A stretch of 64,000 nt of DNA, from contig CP080408.1 of assembly GCA_019448215.1 (NCBI GenBank), positions 992,001 to 1,056,000 on the forward strand. Direction: 5' to 3'. This stretch comes from Thalassovita mediterranea (GTDB lineage: Bacteria > Pseudomonadota > Alphaproteobacteria > Caulobacterales > Hyphomonadaceae). Below, piece by piece: positions 32,311-40,805 of the stretch. A program made the position numbers and the translations under genes. Each line of letters starts with the position of its first letter. Positions within the stretch are counted from its first letter, which is position 1. The notes under the pieces are model-generated. The model saw only the letters and a list, made by a program, of their open reading frames with translations. It was not told the DNA's origin and ran no database searches.

Positions 32311-33433
32311 AACAACGACCGCCCTTCATTCGGTGCGCGTCGATCTTGGCGCGCGCAGCTATGACATCAAGATCGGCGCTGGCCTGATCGAGAGCGCAGG
32401 CGCAACGCTCGCGCCTCTGACCCGGCAGCCACGCGTTTTCGTGCTGACCGACGGAACGGTCGGCGGGCTCTATGCAGGCGCGCTCGAAAAAAGCCTGAGC
32501 GCCGAAGGCCTCGATATGCGCCTCAAGGCCGTGTCTCCTGGTGAGGGCGCAAAGAGCTGGGCAATTCTTGGCGAAGTGCTGGACTGGCTCCTGTCAGAAG
32601 GCGCTGGCCGGGACGACGTACTCGTCGCCCTTGGCGGCGGCATCGTGGGGGATCTGACAGGCCTCGCCGCCTCGCTGATGAAGCGCGGCATGACCTTCGT
32701 TCAGGTGCCGACGACTCTCCTTGCCCAGGTCGATAGCTCTGTCGGCGGCAAGACCGCCGTAAACGCGTCGCAGGGCAAAAACCTCATCGGCGCCTTCTAC
32801 CAGCCTGCGCTCGTGCTCGCAGATACCGGCCTGCTCGCCTCCCTGCCGGAAAGAGAGCGTCTCGCGGGCTATGCCGAAATCGTGAAATACGCGCTGATTG
32901 ACGACCCCGCCTTCTTCGACTGGCTTGAAAGCCATGGCCGCGATGTCGTCGCACTGAAGCAGGAGGCACTGGCTGAAGCGGTCGCCGTATCCTGCCGCGC
33001 CAAAGCGCGCATCGTCTCACAGGATGAGCGCGAATCCGGCGTCCGCGCGCTCCTCAATCTGGGTCATACCTTCGGCCACGCGCTGGAGGCTGTGAACGGG
33101 TTTCGCGACACCCTCCTGCACGGCGAAGCTGTTGCCGCGGGCATGGCGCTCGCCCTTCGCTATTCTGCGCGCCTCGGCCTGATGGACGTGGCAGACGCAC
33201 AACGCGCTGAAGCGCTGCTTGAAAAAGCAGGCCTCGTGACACAATTGAACCGCGTGCCAGGGGGTCCATACACATCCAGTGCGCTCGTCGAAGCGATGAA
33301 GCAGGACAAGAAGGGCCGCGCCGGAAAGATTCCGCTCATTCTTGCGCGCGGTCTCGGTCAGGCCTTTATCCTGCCAGACGCCGATCTCGCCGATGTCGGC
33401 GAATTCTTAGAAGGGGAGCTCCAGCGGAGCTAA
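32303..33433 (+). CDS. aroB: 3-dehydroquinate synthase
   Basis: AroB cyclises DAHP to 3-dehydroquinate using NAD+ and a metal. The 376-aa product carries VALGGGIVGDLTGLAASLMKR with FVQVPTTLLAQVDSSVGGKT, the NAD and phosphate site. GKNLIGAFYQP follows, then AEIVKYALIDD (metal Glu) and NLGHTFGHALEAV (metal His). It starts within the last codons of aroK, which indicates coupled translation of two shikimate-pathway enzymes. Its stop is 3 nt before the next gene. Confidence 0.97.
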   Translation: MTETTTALHSVRVDLGARSYDIKIGAGLIESAGATLAPLTRQPRVFVLTDGTVGGLYAGALEKSLSAEGLDMRLKAVSPGEGAKSWAILGEVLDWLLSEGAGRDDVLVALGGGIVGDLTGLAASLMKRGMTFVQVPTTLLAQVDSSVGGKTAVNASQGKNLIGAFYQPALVLADTGLLASLPERERLAGYAEIVKYALIDDPAFFDWLESHGRDVVALKQEALAEAVAVSCRAKARIVSQDERESGVRALLNLGHTFGHALEAVNGFRDTLLHGEAVAAGMALALRYSARLGLMDVADAQRAEALLEKAGLVTQLNRVPGGPYTSSALVEAMKQDKKGRAGKIPLILARGLGQAFILPDADLADVGEFLEGELQRS

Positions 33434-33436
33434 GCC

Positions 33437-34708
33437 ATGATTATTGGAACATTTATCGCCATCCTCTGCCTGCTCGGGATGTCGGCTTTCTTTTCAGGCT
33501 CTGAGACAGCCCTTACGGCCGCCTCACGCACCCGGATGCACCAGCTTGAGCGTGACGGCGACAAGCGCGCTGCCAAGGTCACAACGCTGATTTCAGATCG
33601 CGAGAAGCTGATCGGGGCAATCCTGCTCGGCAACAACCTCGTTAACATTCTCGCCTCGGCGCTGGCGACGACGCTATTCGCTTCGCTCCTGCCGGGCGCG
33701 GCAGGTGTGGCGGTCGCCACCGCTGTGATGACCATTCTGGTTCTCATCTTTGCCGAAGTCCTGCCAAAGACCTACGCAATCACGCGCGCAGACCGCATGG
33801 CAATGTCGGTCGCAAAGCCGATCTCCTGGCTCGTCGCTGGCGCGGCATGGGTCGTCACTATCATCCAGAGCATCGTGAACTTCACCCTGCGCATGATTGG
33901 CGCAAGCGCGCCTGACGCGGACTTCACCGCCGAAGAAGAAATCCGCGGCGCCATCGACTACCACCACTTTGAAGGCGGCGTGGACGAAGCTGACCGCCAC
34001 CGTCTCGTCGGCGCGCTCGACCTCAAGGACATGACCGTCGAAGAGGTCATGATCCACCGCAAGAACATCACCATGCTGGACGGCACCCTCCCCTCCGGTG
34101 AGATCATCCGCCAGGCGCTGAAAAGCCCGCACACCCGCATCCCGCTCTATCAGGCCGATGATGACGAGATTACGGGCATCCTTCACGTGAAGGACCTGCT
34201 GCGCGCGGTCGTCCATCACAAGGGCAATATCGACGGGCTCGACCTGACGGAGCTGCTACGTGAACCCTGGTTCGTGCCGGAAACGACGCCGCTACAGGAC
34301 CAGCTCGACCTCTTCCTGAAAGAGCGCAATCACTTCGCCCTCGTCATCGACGAGTATGGCGAACTCCAGGGCCTGCTGACGCTGGAAGACATTCTCGAAG
34401 AGATTGTTGGCGATATCCGCGATGAGCACGACGTGCCGGTTCAGGGTGTGCGTCCACAATCAGACGGATCGGTCATTACCGAAGGCTGGGTAACTATTCG
34501 CGATCTGAACCGCGCAACGGGCTGGCAGCTGCCAGACGAGGAAGCCGTCACTGTGGCCGGGCTCGTCATCCACGAAGCCCAGACCATCCCGGAACCGGGC
34601 CAGCGCTTTGCCTTTCACGGCCACCGCTTCGACATCATCCGCAAGACCCGCAACCAGATCACGGGCCTGCGGGTCGCCCCCATGCCGGAAGAGCCTGAGG
34701 ACGACTGA
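33437..34708 (+). CDS. CNNM/CorC family membrane protein with CBS domains
   Basis: This 423-aa protein has an N-terminal DUF21 (CNNM) membrane domain of about four helices (residues 1-190), two CBS domains (about 200-325) and a C-terminal CorC/HlyC transporter-associated domain (about 340-420). The CBS part includes MIHRKNITMLDG, RIPLYQADDDEITGILHVKD and HFALVIDEYGELQGLLTLED. DUF21 proteins act in magnesium or cobalt efflux or homeostasis; which ion is unknown. It begins 3 nt after aroB and shares its operon, a neighbourhood seen in other alphaproteobacteria. Confidence 0.92.
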   Translation: MIIGTFIAILCLLGMSAFFSGSETALTAASRTRMHQLERDGDKRAAKVTTLISDREKLIGAILLGNNLVNILASALATTLFASLLPGAAGVAVATAVMTILVLIFAEVLPKTYAITRADRMAMSVAKPISWLVAGAAWVVTIIQSIVNFTLRMIGASAPDADFTAEEEIRGAIDYHHFEGGVDEADRHRLVGALDLKDMTVEEVMIHRKNITMLDGTLPSGEIIRQALKSPHTRIPLYQADDDEITGILHVKDLLRAVVHHKGNIDGLDLTELLREPWFVPETTPLQDQLDLFLKERNHFALVIDEYGELQGLLTLEDILEEIVGDIRDEHDVPVQGVRPQSDGSVITEGWVTIRDLNRATGWQLPDEEAVTVAGLVIHEAQTIPEPGQRFAFHGHRFDIIRKTRNQITGLRVAPMPEEPEDD

Positions 34709-34738
34709 CGCTGAAAGATGGCGGGTTCGGGTAGCGCG

Positions 34739-35524
34739 CTACTGTGCGACCCAGCCGCCATCCATCTGCATGAGCGCGCCATTGATCTGGTTCGCGGCGG
34801 GGCTCGTCAGGAACACCGCCATTGCACCGACCTGCTCAACCGTCACAAACTCTTTGGTCGGCTGTGCCGCCAGCAGGACGTTCTGCTTGACCTCTTCCTC
34901 ACTGATACCGCGCGCTTTGGCGGTATCGGCAATCTGCGCATCGACAAGCGGCGTGTGGACATAGCCGGGGCAAATCGCGTTACAGCGCACGCCGTGCTGG
35001 GCCCCTTCCAGCGCAACAACTTTGGTCAGGCCTGCAATTCCGTGCTTGGCCGCGACATAGGCTGACTTGAAGGGCGACGCGACCAGCGCGTGGGCACTCG
35101 CCGTATTGATGATGCGCCCCCAGCCTTTCTCCTTCATCTGTCCCATAACGAGACGCGTCGTGTGAAACGCCGCGCTCAAATTCAGCGCGATGATGAGATT
35201 CCACTTCTCGACCGGAAATTCATCGACCGGCGCAACGTGCTGGACGCCCGCATTATTGACCAGAATATCGACACCGCCAAAATCGCGCTGCGCGTATCCG
35301 ATCAGGCCCTCAATCGCCTTGGGGTCGGTCAGGTCAGCGCCAGAAAAGCCAACATCGACGCCAAATTCCGACTTGAAGTCCTCTACGAGTTTCTCGTCCT
35401 CGCCCGGCTTGGTGAGGCCATTCAGGATGACATTCGCCCCCTCTTTCGCCAGCGCCCTGGCAACGGCCTTGCCGATACCGCTGGTTGAACCGGTGATGAG
35501 TGCCGTTTTCCCGCTGTGCAACAT
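34739..35524 (-). CDS. 3-hydroxybutyrate dehydrogenase (short-chain dehydrogenase)
   Basis: The ATG at 35524 (AGGA 9 nt upstream) gives 261 aa, the usual size for D-3-hydroxybutyrate dehydrogenase. The Rossmann motif TGSTSGIGKAVA is at the N-terminus, NNAGVQHV follows, and the catalytic Ser-Tyr-Lys triad lies in NTASAHALVASPFKSAYVAAK. The motif NAICPGYVHTPLVDAQIADTA and the Gln-rich surroundings are typical of this SDR subgroup, which oxidises D-3-hydroxybutyrate to acetoacetate in polyhydroxybutyrate breakdown. It is convergent with the CorC-like gene and divergent from the DUF350 gene. Confidence 0.88.
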   Translation of the reverse strand: MLHSGKTALITGSTSGIGKAVARALAKEGANVILNGLTKPGEDEKLVEDFKSEFGVDVGFSGADLTDPKAIEGLIGYAQRDFGGVDILVNNAGVQHVAPVDEFPVEKWNLIIALNLSAAFHTTRLVMGQMKEKGWGRIINTASAHALVASPFKSAYVAAKHGIAGLTKVVALEGAQHGVRCNAICPGYVHTPLVDAQIADTAKARGISEEEVKQNVLLAAQPTKEFVTVEQVGAMAVFLTSPAANQINGALMQMDGGWVAQ

Positions 35525-35599
35525 TGGCATCCGTCCTGCTTGAGTGGTTGGTCCGGCTTGTTTAGGACAGACCATCAGAACAGAACAGTAGAGGTTTCC

Positions 35600-36034
35600 A
35601 TGGGTGCGGTTTTTCAGTCTTTTCAGGAAGGCTTTCCGACATTCCTGATGTGGACCGGCACGGCCGGCCTCATGCTGATTGTCGCCGTGGCGATTTATAT
35701 TCTGCTGACACCGTGGAAAGAGCTCGCGCTTGTGCGCGGCGGCAATGGGACTGCAGGCCTTGCCCTTTCCGGCGCGATTGTCGGCCTCGCAATTCCACTC
35801 GCATCATGCCTCGCCTCGAGTGTGTCGCTGCCTGACCTGATCCTCTGGGGCATGGTCTCGCTGATACTGCAGCTTCTTGCCTATCGCTTCACTGACCTTC
35901 TCCTGCGGGATCTGCCGCGTCGCATCCAGGAAGATGAAGCCGGCGCAGCTATCGTGCTCATCGGGACAAAGCTTGCCAGCGCCATGCTGCTCGCAGCAGG
36001 CCTCTGGGATCCAGCACTTCAGCGCCTCGGCTAA
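35600..36034 (+). CDS. DUF350 family membrane protein
   Basis: This 144-aa inner-membrane protein has four helices. The pattern GNGTAGLALSGAIVGLAIPL, then LLAYRFTDLLLRDLPRRIQE and AGAAIVLIGTKLASAML, matches the duplicated DUF350 unit. DUF350 proteins have no proven function but recur near proteases and envelope genes. The ATG at 35600 has GAGG 5 nt upstream; an earlier frame start at 35516 overlaps the divergent dehydrogenase and is rejected. The next coding region begins 12 nt after its stop, in the same frame, and encodes a membrane-anchored protease. Confidence 0.85.
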   Translation: MGAVFQSFQEGFPTFLMWTGTAGLMLIVAVAIYILLTPWKELALVRGGNGTAGLALSGAIVGLAIPLASCLASSVSLPDLILWGMVSLILQLLAYRFTDLLLRDLPRRIQEDEAGAAIVLIGTKLASAMLLAAGLWDPALQRLG

Positions 36035-36046
36035 AGGGAGCGAGCT

Positions 36047-36889
36047 ATCTTACGCCACCTTCCAGACTGGGTTTTCTACCTGCTTGCGCTCGCGGCGCTG
36101 GTCATTGGCGTATTCTCTATTTCGCCAAACCAAGATGCGCCGCCAGCGACGCCGGACTCCGTTGAACGCGAAGGCGCGACGCTGCCGCCGCCATCTGCCT
36201 TTGATGAGGCTGTTCTGGTGCGTGTGGAAGCGCCGCGCGACGGCATCGGTACCGCCTTCTCGATCAATACGGATGGCTACTGGCTGACCGCCCGCCACGT
36301 CGTCGATGGGTGCGATGATGTCTGGCTTCTCGTCGCCCCGAACCGCTATCTCCCGGTTCGCGACTTTTCTGTCTCGGACACGAATGACCTCGCGCTGCTC
36401 TATGCGCCGCCAAGCCTCGCCCCGGTCGCGCTCGACATTTCCAACGATCTTCGCGTTGGCAGCTATGGCTACCATGTCGGCTATCCGCAGGGGCGCCCCG
36501 GCGAAGCTGCCAGCCGTCTGATCTCCCGGTCCCGCCTGATCTCTCGCGGTCGCCGTACCGGTGAAGAGTCCGTGCTCGCCTGGGCTGAGACCGGTCGCAC
36601 CTCTGATCTTGAAGGCACGCTTGGCGGCCTGAGCGGTGGCCCAGTTTACGACGCAGAAGGCAAGGTTCGCGGCGTCATCATCGCTGAAAGCCCCCGTCGT
36701 GGCCGCCTCTATAGCGCGTCGCCCGAAACCATCCGCACCTTCCTTGCCGAGCAGGACGTCGTCCCCCTGGGTGAACGCCCCGTTCCGTTTGAGCCAGGCA
36801 CTTATGGCGGCTCTGCTGACCGCGTCCGCCAGAGCCTCCAGGTCGTGAAGGTCGCCTGCAAGGTCGACGAACCGGAAGCAGACTCATGA
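36047..36889 (+). CDS. membrane-anchored trypsin-like serine protease with no normal start codon
   Basis: The catalytic domain follows the S1 trypsin-like pattern: the His in TARHVVDGCDDVW, the Asp in SDTNDLALLY, and the nucleophile in LGGLSGGPVYDAEG (GGLSGGPV). Upstream of the first GTG (36218) the frame stays open and encodes a basic start and a membrane helix (RHLPDWVFYLLALAALVIGV), so the true protein is longer. In that stretch there is no ATG, GTG or TTG. The best start is an ATC at 36047, with AAGGGAG 6 nt upstream, or a CTG at 36080. It overlaps pyrF by ATGA and follows DUF350; the three look like one operon. Confidence 0.75.
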   Translation: MLRHLPDWVFYLLALAALVIGVFSISPNQDAPPATPDSVEREGATLPPPSAFDEAVLVRVEAPRDGIGTAFSINTDGYWLTARHVVDGCDDVWLLVAPNRYLPVRDFSVSDTNDLALLYAPPSLAPVALDISNDLRVGSYGYHVGYPQGRPGEAASRLISRSRLISRGRRTGEESVLAWAETGRTSDLEGTLGGLSGGPVYDAEGKVRGVIIAESPRRGRLYSASPETIRTFLAEQDVVPLGERPVPFEPGTYGGSADRVRQSLQVVKVACKVDEPEADS

Positions 36890-37764
36890 ATTTCGCTGAC
36901 CGGCTCATTGCAGCCACAGATGAGTATGGCCCGCTCTGCGTTGGCCTCGACCCGCATGCTGGCCGTATTCCGGACATTTTCGGCGGTGACACGCCAGAAG
37001 GCGTCGAGGCCTGGGGCCTTGCGATGGTCGAGGCTGCCAAGGGCCGCACCGGCGTCATCAAGCCTCAATCTGCCTTCTATGAGCGTCATGGCTGGCAGGG
37101 CATGCGTGCACTAACCCGCATTCTGGAAGCCGCACGCGACGCTGGCCTCGTCGTGCTTATGGACGCAAAGCGCGGCGATATCGGCTCAACCGCCGAAGGC
37201 TATGCGGCCGCATTCCTCGCCGAAACCGCGCCCTTTCCCAGCGATGCGCTGACGGTGAACCCCTATATGGGCGTCGACACGCTGGAGCCGCACGTGAAGG
37301 CAGCCGAAGCGAACGGCAAAGGCGTCATCGTCCTTGCCCGCACCTCCAATCCCGGCTCTGCCGACTTCCAGTCGAAATCGCTCGAGGGTGCGCCCCTCTA
37401 TGAGCGCATCGTCGAAGCGCTCGCGCCAATGATCGAACGCCTCAGGGGCGAGAGCGGCTGGTCTGGTCTTATGCTCGTCACCGGCGCAACCGGCCCACAG
37501 GAAGCCCGCCGCCTGCGAGAGCTGGCACCCGACGCGCTTTTCCTCGTGCCAGGCTATGGCGCACAGGGCGCAGGGGCCGCAGACGCCATGAGCGGCTTTG
37601 TCCTGCGCGGAAACCGCCTTTCCGGCGGCGTAGTCAGCGCATCTCGCTCTGTCAGCTTCCCGCCAGAGGCCCAGTCTGCCTCGACCCTCGACGAGTGGCG
37701 CACCGCGATCGCAGGCGCCATCAATGCCGCGCAGGCCGATCTCATGGTCGCCGCAACGCGCTGA
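36886..37764 (+). CDS. pyrF: orotidine 5'-phosphate decarboxylase, long type
   Basis: PyrF decarboxylates OMP to UMP. The 292-aa product belongs to the longer (type 2) class. It has LCVGLDPHAGRIPD at the N-terminus, the substrate-binding GVIKPQSAFYERHG, the active-site VLMDAKRGDIGSTAEGYA with Lys95 in the DxKxxD-like motif, and FLVPGYGAQGAG near the end. It starts within the stop of the protease gene (ATGA), a coupled arrangement. Only one pyrimidine gene is here. After the stop come about 119 bp before the PQQ dehydrogenase. Confidence 0.95.
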   Translation: MNFADRLIAATDEYGPLCVGLDPHAGRIPDIFGGDTPEGVEAWGLAMVEAAKGRTGVIKPQSAFYERHGWQGMRALTRILEAARDAGLVVLMDAKRGDIGSTAEGYAAAFLAETAPFPSDALTVNPYMGVDTLEPHVKAAEANGKGVIVLARTSNPGSADFQSKSLEGAPLYERIVEALAPMIERLRGESGWSGLMLVTGATGPQEARRLRELAPDALFLVPGYGAQGAGAADAMSGFVLRGNRLSGGVVSASRSVSFPPEAQSASTLDEWRTAIAGAINAAQADLMVAATR

Positions 37765-37883
37765 AAATGCCCTCCTGCCCTGACGTTGCGTCCACCTCGA
37801 CAAGGCTATCGAAAACCGTAGCATGACACGGGCATCGGCCACGGCAATGATAAGGCCGGTCTTGAGGAAACACTGGAGGGATC

Positions 37884-40157
37884 ATGAAACCTGTACGCCT
37901 GGTTGCGACGGCTGCGCTGTCTGCACTCTGGCTGACGGCATGCGGAAACCCGTCTGAGGACGCGGCCGATGTCGAAGCCCCAAACCCACCCGAGGCAGAT
38001 GAAGCCTCTCCGACCGGCGCGGCCGCTGTCGATGAGGCCCGCCTCTCGAATGCAGCCTCAACGCCTGCCGAGTGGCTGACCTATAACGGCACCTATGAAG
38101 AGCAGCGCCACTCTGCGCTGACTAATATTTCCGCAGAGAACATCTCTGAGCTGGCGCCAGCCTGGACGTATGAGCTGAATACCGGGCGCGGTATTGAATC
38201 GACGCCGATCGTCGTCGACGGCGTGATGTACCTCACCTCCTCCTGGTCGGTCGTCTACGCACTTGATCCTGTCACCGGCGAAGAGCTCTGGGTGCACGAC
38301 CCGGAAGTCGACCGCGCAGTTGGCGTGAAAGCCTGCTGCGATGTCGTAAACCGCGGTGTCGCTGTCTATGATGGCAAGGTCTATGTCGGTGTGATCGATG
38401 GCCGCCTCCAGGCCCTCGATGCCGAAACCGGCGAAGTGGAATGGAGCGTCGTCACCGTCGACCAGTCCAAGCCGTACACGATCACCGGCGCGCCGCGCAT
38501 CGTCAAAGGCAATGTCCTCATCGGGAATGGCGGCGCCGAACTCGGCGTCCGTGGCTACCTTTCTGCTTATGACGCAGAGACGGGTGACCTCGACTGGCGC
38601 TTCTACACGGTGCCGAACCCGAACAAGGAACCGGACGGCGCAGCCTCCGATGCGATCTTCGCAGAACTCGCCAATGACACATGGGGCGATGATGGCGCAT
38701 GGGTCAGCGATGGCGGCGGCGGCACAGTCTGGGACGCGATCGTCTATGACGAAGTGAACGACCAGGTCATCTTCGGCGTTGGCAACGGCTCTCCGTGGAA
38801 CGCAGATCTGCGCGACCCGAACAGCGACGGCGACAACCTTTTTGTTTCGTCCATCGTCGCAGTCGATGCCACGACGGGTGAGTATAAGTGGCACTATCAG
38901 ACCACGCCGCGCGATAACTGGGACTACACCGCCACCCAGCACATCATGCTGGCCGACCTGCCAGTGGGTGAGAACGGTGAAACCCGCCGCGTCGCCATGC
39001 AGGCGCCAAAAAACGGCTTTTTCTACGTTGTCGACGCAGAGACTGGCGAGCTGATCTCCGGTGAACCCTATGCCGCGATCAACTGGGCTGAAGGCCTCGA
39101 TGAGGATGGCCGTCCGATCGAAAACCCTGAAGCGCGCAACAACGACCCCGAAACCTATGCTGGTTTCGTGCAGGTCCCTGCCCCATACGGTGCCCACAAC
39201 TGGCATCCAATGGCGATGAACCCGGATCTTGGCCTCGTCTACATCCCTGCGATGGAGCTTGGTCAGGCCTACATCACAGACCCACGCTTCCAGTCGAAGC
39301 CCGCCAAGTGGAATACCGGCATGGACTTCTCCGCCGGCATGCCGCTTCGCTATCCTGAAGGTACCGTCCAGGCGCTGCGCGCAGCCGCAAAAGGCACGCT
39401 GGTGGCATGGGACCCAGTCGCTCAGGAGGCCCGCTGGACAGTTGAGCATGGTGCTGGCTGGAATGGCGGCATTCTTTCCACCGCAAGCGGCATCATCTTC
39501 CAGGGCCAGCTTGATGGCACCTTCGCAGCCTATGACGGCGCAACAGGTGAAGAACTGTGGAGCGACCAGCTCAATTCCGGCGCGCTCTCCGGTCCGATGA
39601 CCTATGAGGTCGATGGCGAACAGTATGTCACCATCACGACTGGCTGGGGCCATGCCTATGGTCTCGCTGCGGGCATGCTGTTCAAGGACGCTGTGCCACC
39701 AGCACTCGGCAAGGTGATCACCTTCAAGCTTGGCGGCGAAGCTGAAATCCCGCCACTCGATACCGATCTCATCGTCGAACCAGAGCCAAAGGCAGAGCCT
39801 TTTGGTGACGAAGAGATGCTGGAGGCCGGCCTTATCCACTACTCGCGCAACTGCGGCGTCTGTCACGGTCTGCTCGGCATCAGCTCCGGCGTGCTGCCAG
39901 ATCTTCGCTGGTCGACCTACACGGCGAGCGCGGATGCCTGGAACAATGTCGTGATGAATGGTGCCCTCGCCGGCAATGGCATGGTGTCCTTCAGCGACGT
40001 CCTGACACCAGAAGACTCCGAAGCGATCCGTGCCTATGTCGTGACCCAGGCGCACATGAACCGCGAGGATGTCAGCAATCAGGATATCCAGGAAGAAGCT
40101 GTCGGCCCCGGAATGGACCCGGACGCAGACCCTGAACTGGAAGCTGACGAACAGTAA
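37884..40157 (+). CDS. PQQ-dependent quinohaemoprotein dehydrogenase, lipoprotein
   Basis: This 757-aa protein has an N-terminal lipobox LTAC with C20 as the lipidated residue, then a linker rich in Pro, Glu and Ala. An eight-bladed PQQ propeller follows (adjacent cysteines C151-C152, repeated W-x-x-D-x-x-T-G-E motifs such as YALDPVTGEELW and AYDAETGDLDW). The C-terminal cytochrome c domain has haem motif CGVCH (C657, C660, H661). Such enzymes oxidise alcohols in the periplasm and pass electrons to the respiratory chain. Calcium or lanthanide use depends on an Asp I have not located. A very acidic C-terminus (DPDADPELEADEQ) and the lipid anchor are less usual. SD is GGAGGG. Confidence 0.93.
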   Translation: MKPVRLVATAALSALWLTACGNPSEDAADVEAPNPPEADEASPTGAAAVDEARLSNAASTPAEWLTYNGTYEEQRHSALTNISAENISELAPAWTYELNTGRGIESTPIVVDGVMYLTSSWSVVYALDPVTGEELWVHDPEVDRAVGVKACCDVVNRGVAVYDGKVYVGVIDGRLQALDAETGEVEWSVVTVDQSKPYTITGAPRIVKGNVLIGNGGAELGVRGYLSAYDAETGDLDWRFYTVPNPNKEPDGAASDAIFAELANDTWGDDGAWVSDGGGGTVWDAIVYDEVNDQVIFGVGNGSPWNADLRDPNSDGDNLFVSSIVAVDATTGEYKWHYQTTPRDNWDYTATQHIMLADLPVGENGETRRVAMQAPKNGFFYVVDAETGELISGEPYAAINWAEGLDEDGRPIENPEARNNDPETYAGFVQVPAPYGAHNWHPMAMNPDLGLVYIPAMELGQAYITDPRFQSKPAKWNTGMDFSAGMPLRYPEGTVQALRAAAKGTLVAWDPVAQEARWTVEHGAGWNGGILSTASGIIFQGQLDGTFAAYDGATGEELWSDQLNSGALSGPMTYEVDGEQYVTITTGWGHAYGLAAGMLFKDAVPPALGKVITFKLGGEAEIPPLDTDLIVEPEPKAEPFGDEEMLEAGLIHYSRNCGVCHGLLGISSGVLPDLRWSTYTASADAWNNVVMNGALAGNGMVSFSDVLTPEDSEAIRAYVVTQAHMNREDVSNQDIQEEAVGPGMDPDADPELEADEQ

Positions 40158-40200
40158 GCCGCAGCGCTTGCAGCTTTCGCTGCAGGACCGGAAGTCATAA

Positions 40201-40232
40201 ACTCCCCGGCAGACCCGCCGGGGAGTTTTTTT
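40201..40232 (+). terminator. rho-independent terminator that also carries the next gene's ribosome-binding site
   Basis: ACTCCCCGG (40201-40209) pairs with CCGGGGAGT (40218-40226) around an 8-nt loop, followed by a run of seven T residues (40226-40232). The GGAG in the 3' arm lies 9 nt before the ATG at 40235, so the hairpin could both end the PQQ dehydrogenase transcript and mask translation of the TerB-like gene on readthrough RNA. Confidence 0.85.
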
Positions 40233-40234
40233 CC

Positions 40235-40768
40235 ATGCACATTTTGCTTGCGATTTTTGGCGTCGTGGCAGCGCTTGCGCTCTGGTATCACCGGATCCGG
40301 ATGATCTCGACCGCGGCACGCGGCTCCTATCGTGCTGCTCGTACCCTTGCGGGGCGCCGAGCCAGCAAAAGCACGGCGCCAAAGCCGGACGGAACTCCAT
40401 TGGGATCGGTAACTGACCCTCGTCAGGCTGCCGTTGTCATGATGATGCAGATCGCTGGGCCCGAAGGCGCGCTCTCTGACCGCCAGGATGCTGCGATCCG
40501 GGACGAAATAAAGGCACACTTTGGATGCTCGGAAATGGACGCCGAAGACCTGATGGCGAAGGCTGGCTGGGCCGTTCGCAATGCACCGCCACCCCAGAAG
40601 GTGATGGCTCGTATGAGCGACATCGTTATTCACTCTCCTGGCATGGGACCGAAAGAGTTCGACGACCTCTGCGCCATGCTGGAGAATGTCGCCGTGACAG
40701 ACGGACGGGCCAATTCCAACCAGCGCGACCTCATCCAGATCTGGCGCCGCAAGGCGGGCCTGAACTGA
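40235..40768 (+). CDS. membrane-anchored TerB-like protein
   Basis: This 177-aa protein has an N-terminal membrane helix (about residues 2-18), a basic linker (RAARTLAGRRASKS) and a helical C-terminal domain (about 60-175). The domain resembles TerB/tellurite-resistance and DnaJ-linked TerB-like families: AAVVMMMQIAGPEGALSDRQ, then VMARMSDIVIHSPGMGPKEF and DGRANSNQRDLIQIWRRKAG. The function of such stand-alone proteins is unknown. Its ATG sits 2 nt after the T run of the preceding terminator, so its expression must come from readthrough, a promoter inside the terminator region, or a leaderless start. Confidence 0.7.
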   Translation: MHILLAIFGVVAALALWYHRIRMISTAARGSYRAARTLAGRRASKSTAPKPDGTPLGSVTDPRQAAVVMMMQIAGPEGALSDRQDAAIRDEIKAHFGCSEMDAEDLMAKAGWAVRNAPPPQKVMARMSDIVIHSPGMGPKEFDDLCAMLENVAVTDGRANSNQRDLIQIWRRKAGLN

Positions 40769-40805
40769 ACCGCTTGGCAGGAGCGGGCGCGGCGCTGTAC
40801 AAGCC

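Noticed and set aside
38058-40400. 780-codon open frame on the minus strand
   Set aside because: It is antisense to the PQQ dehydrogenase, whose motifs, signal and haem site are clear; the antisense protein has shadow composition and no domain.
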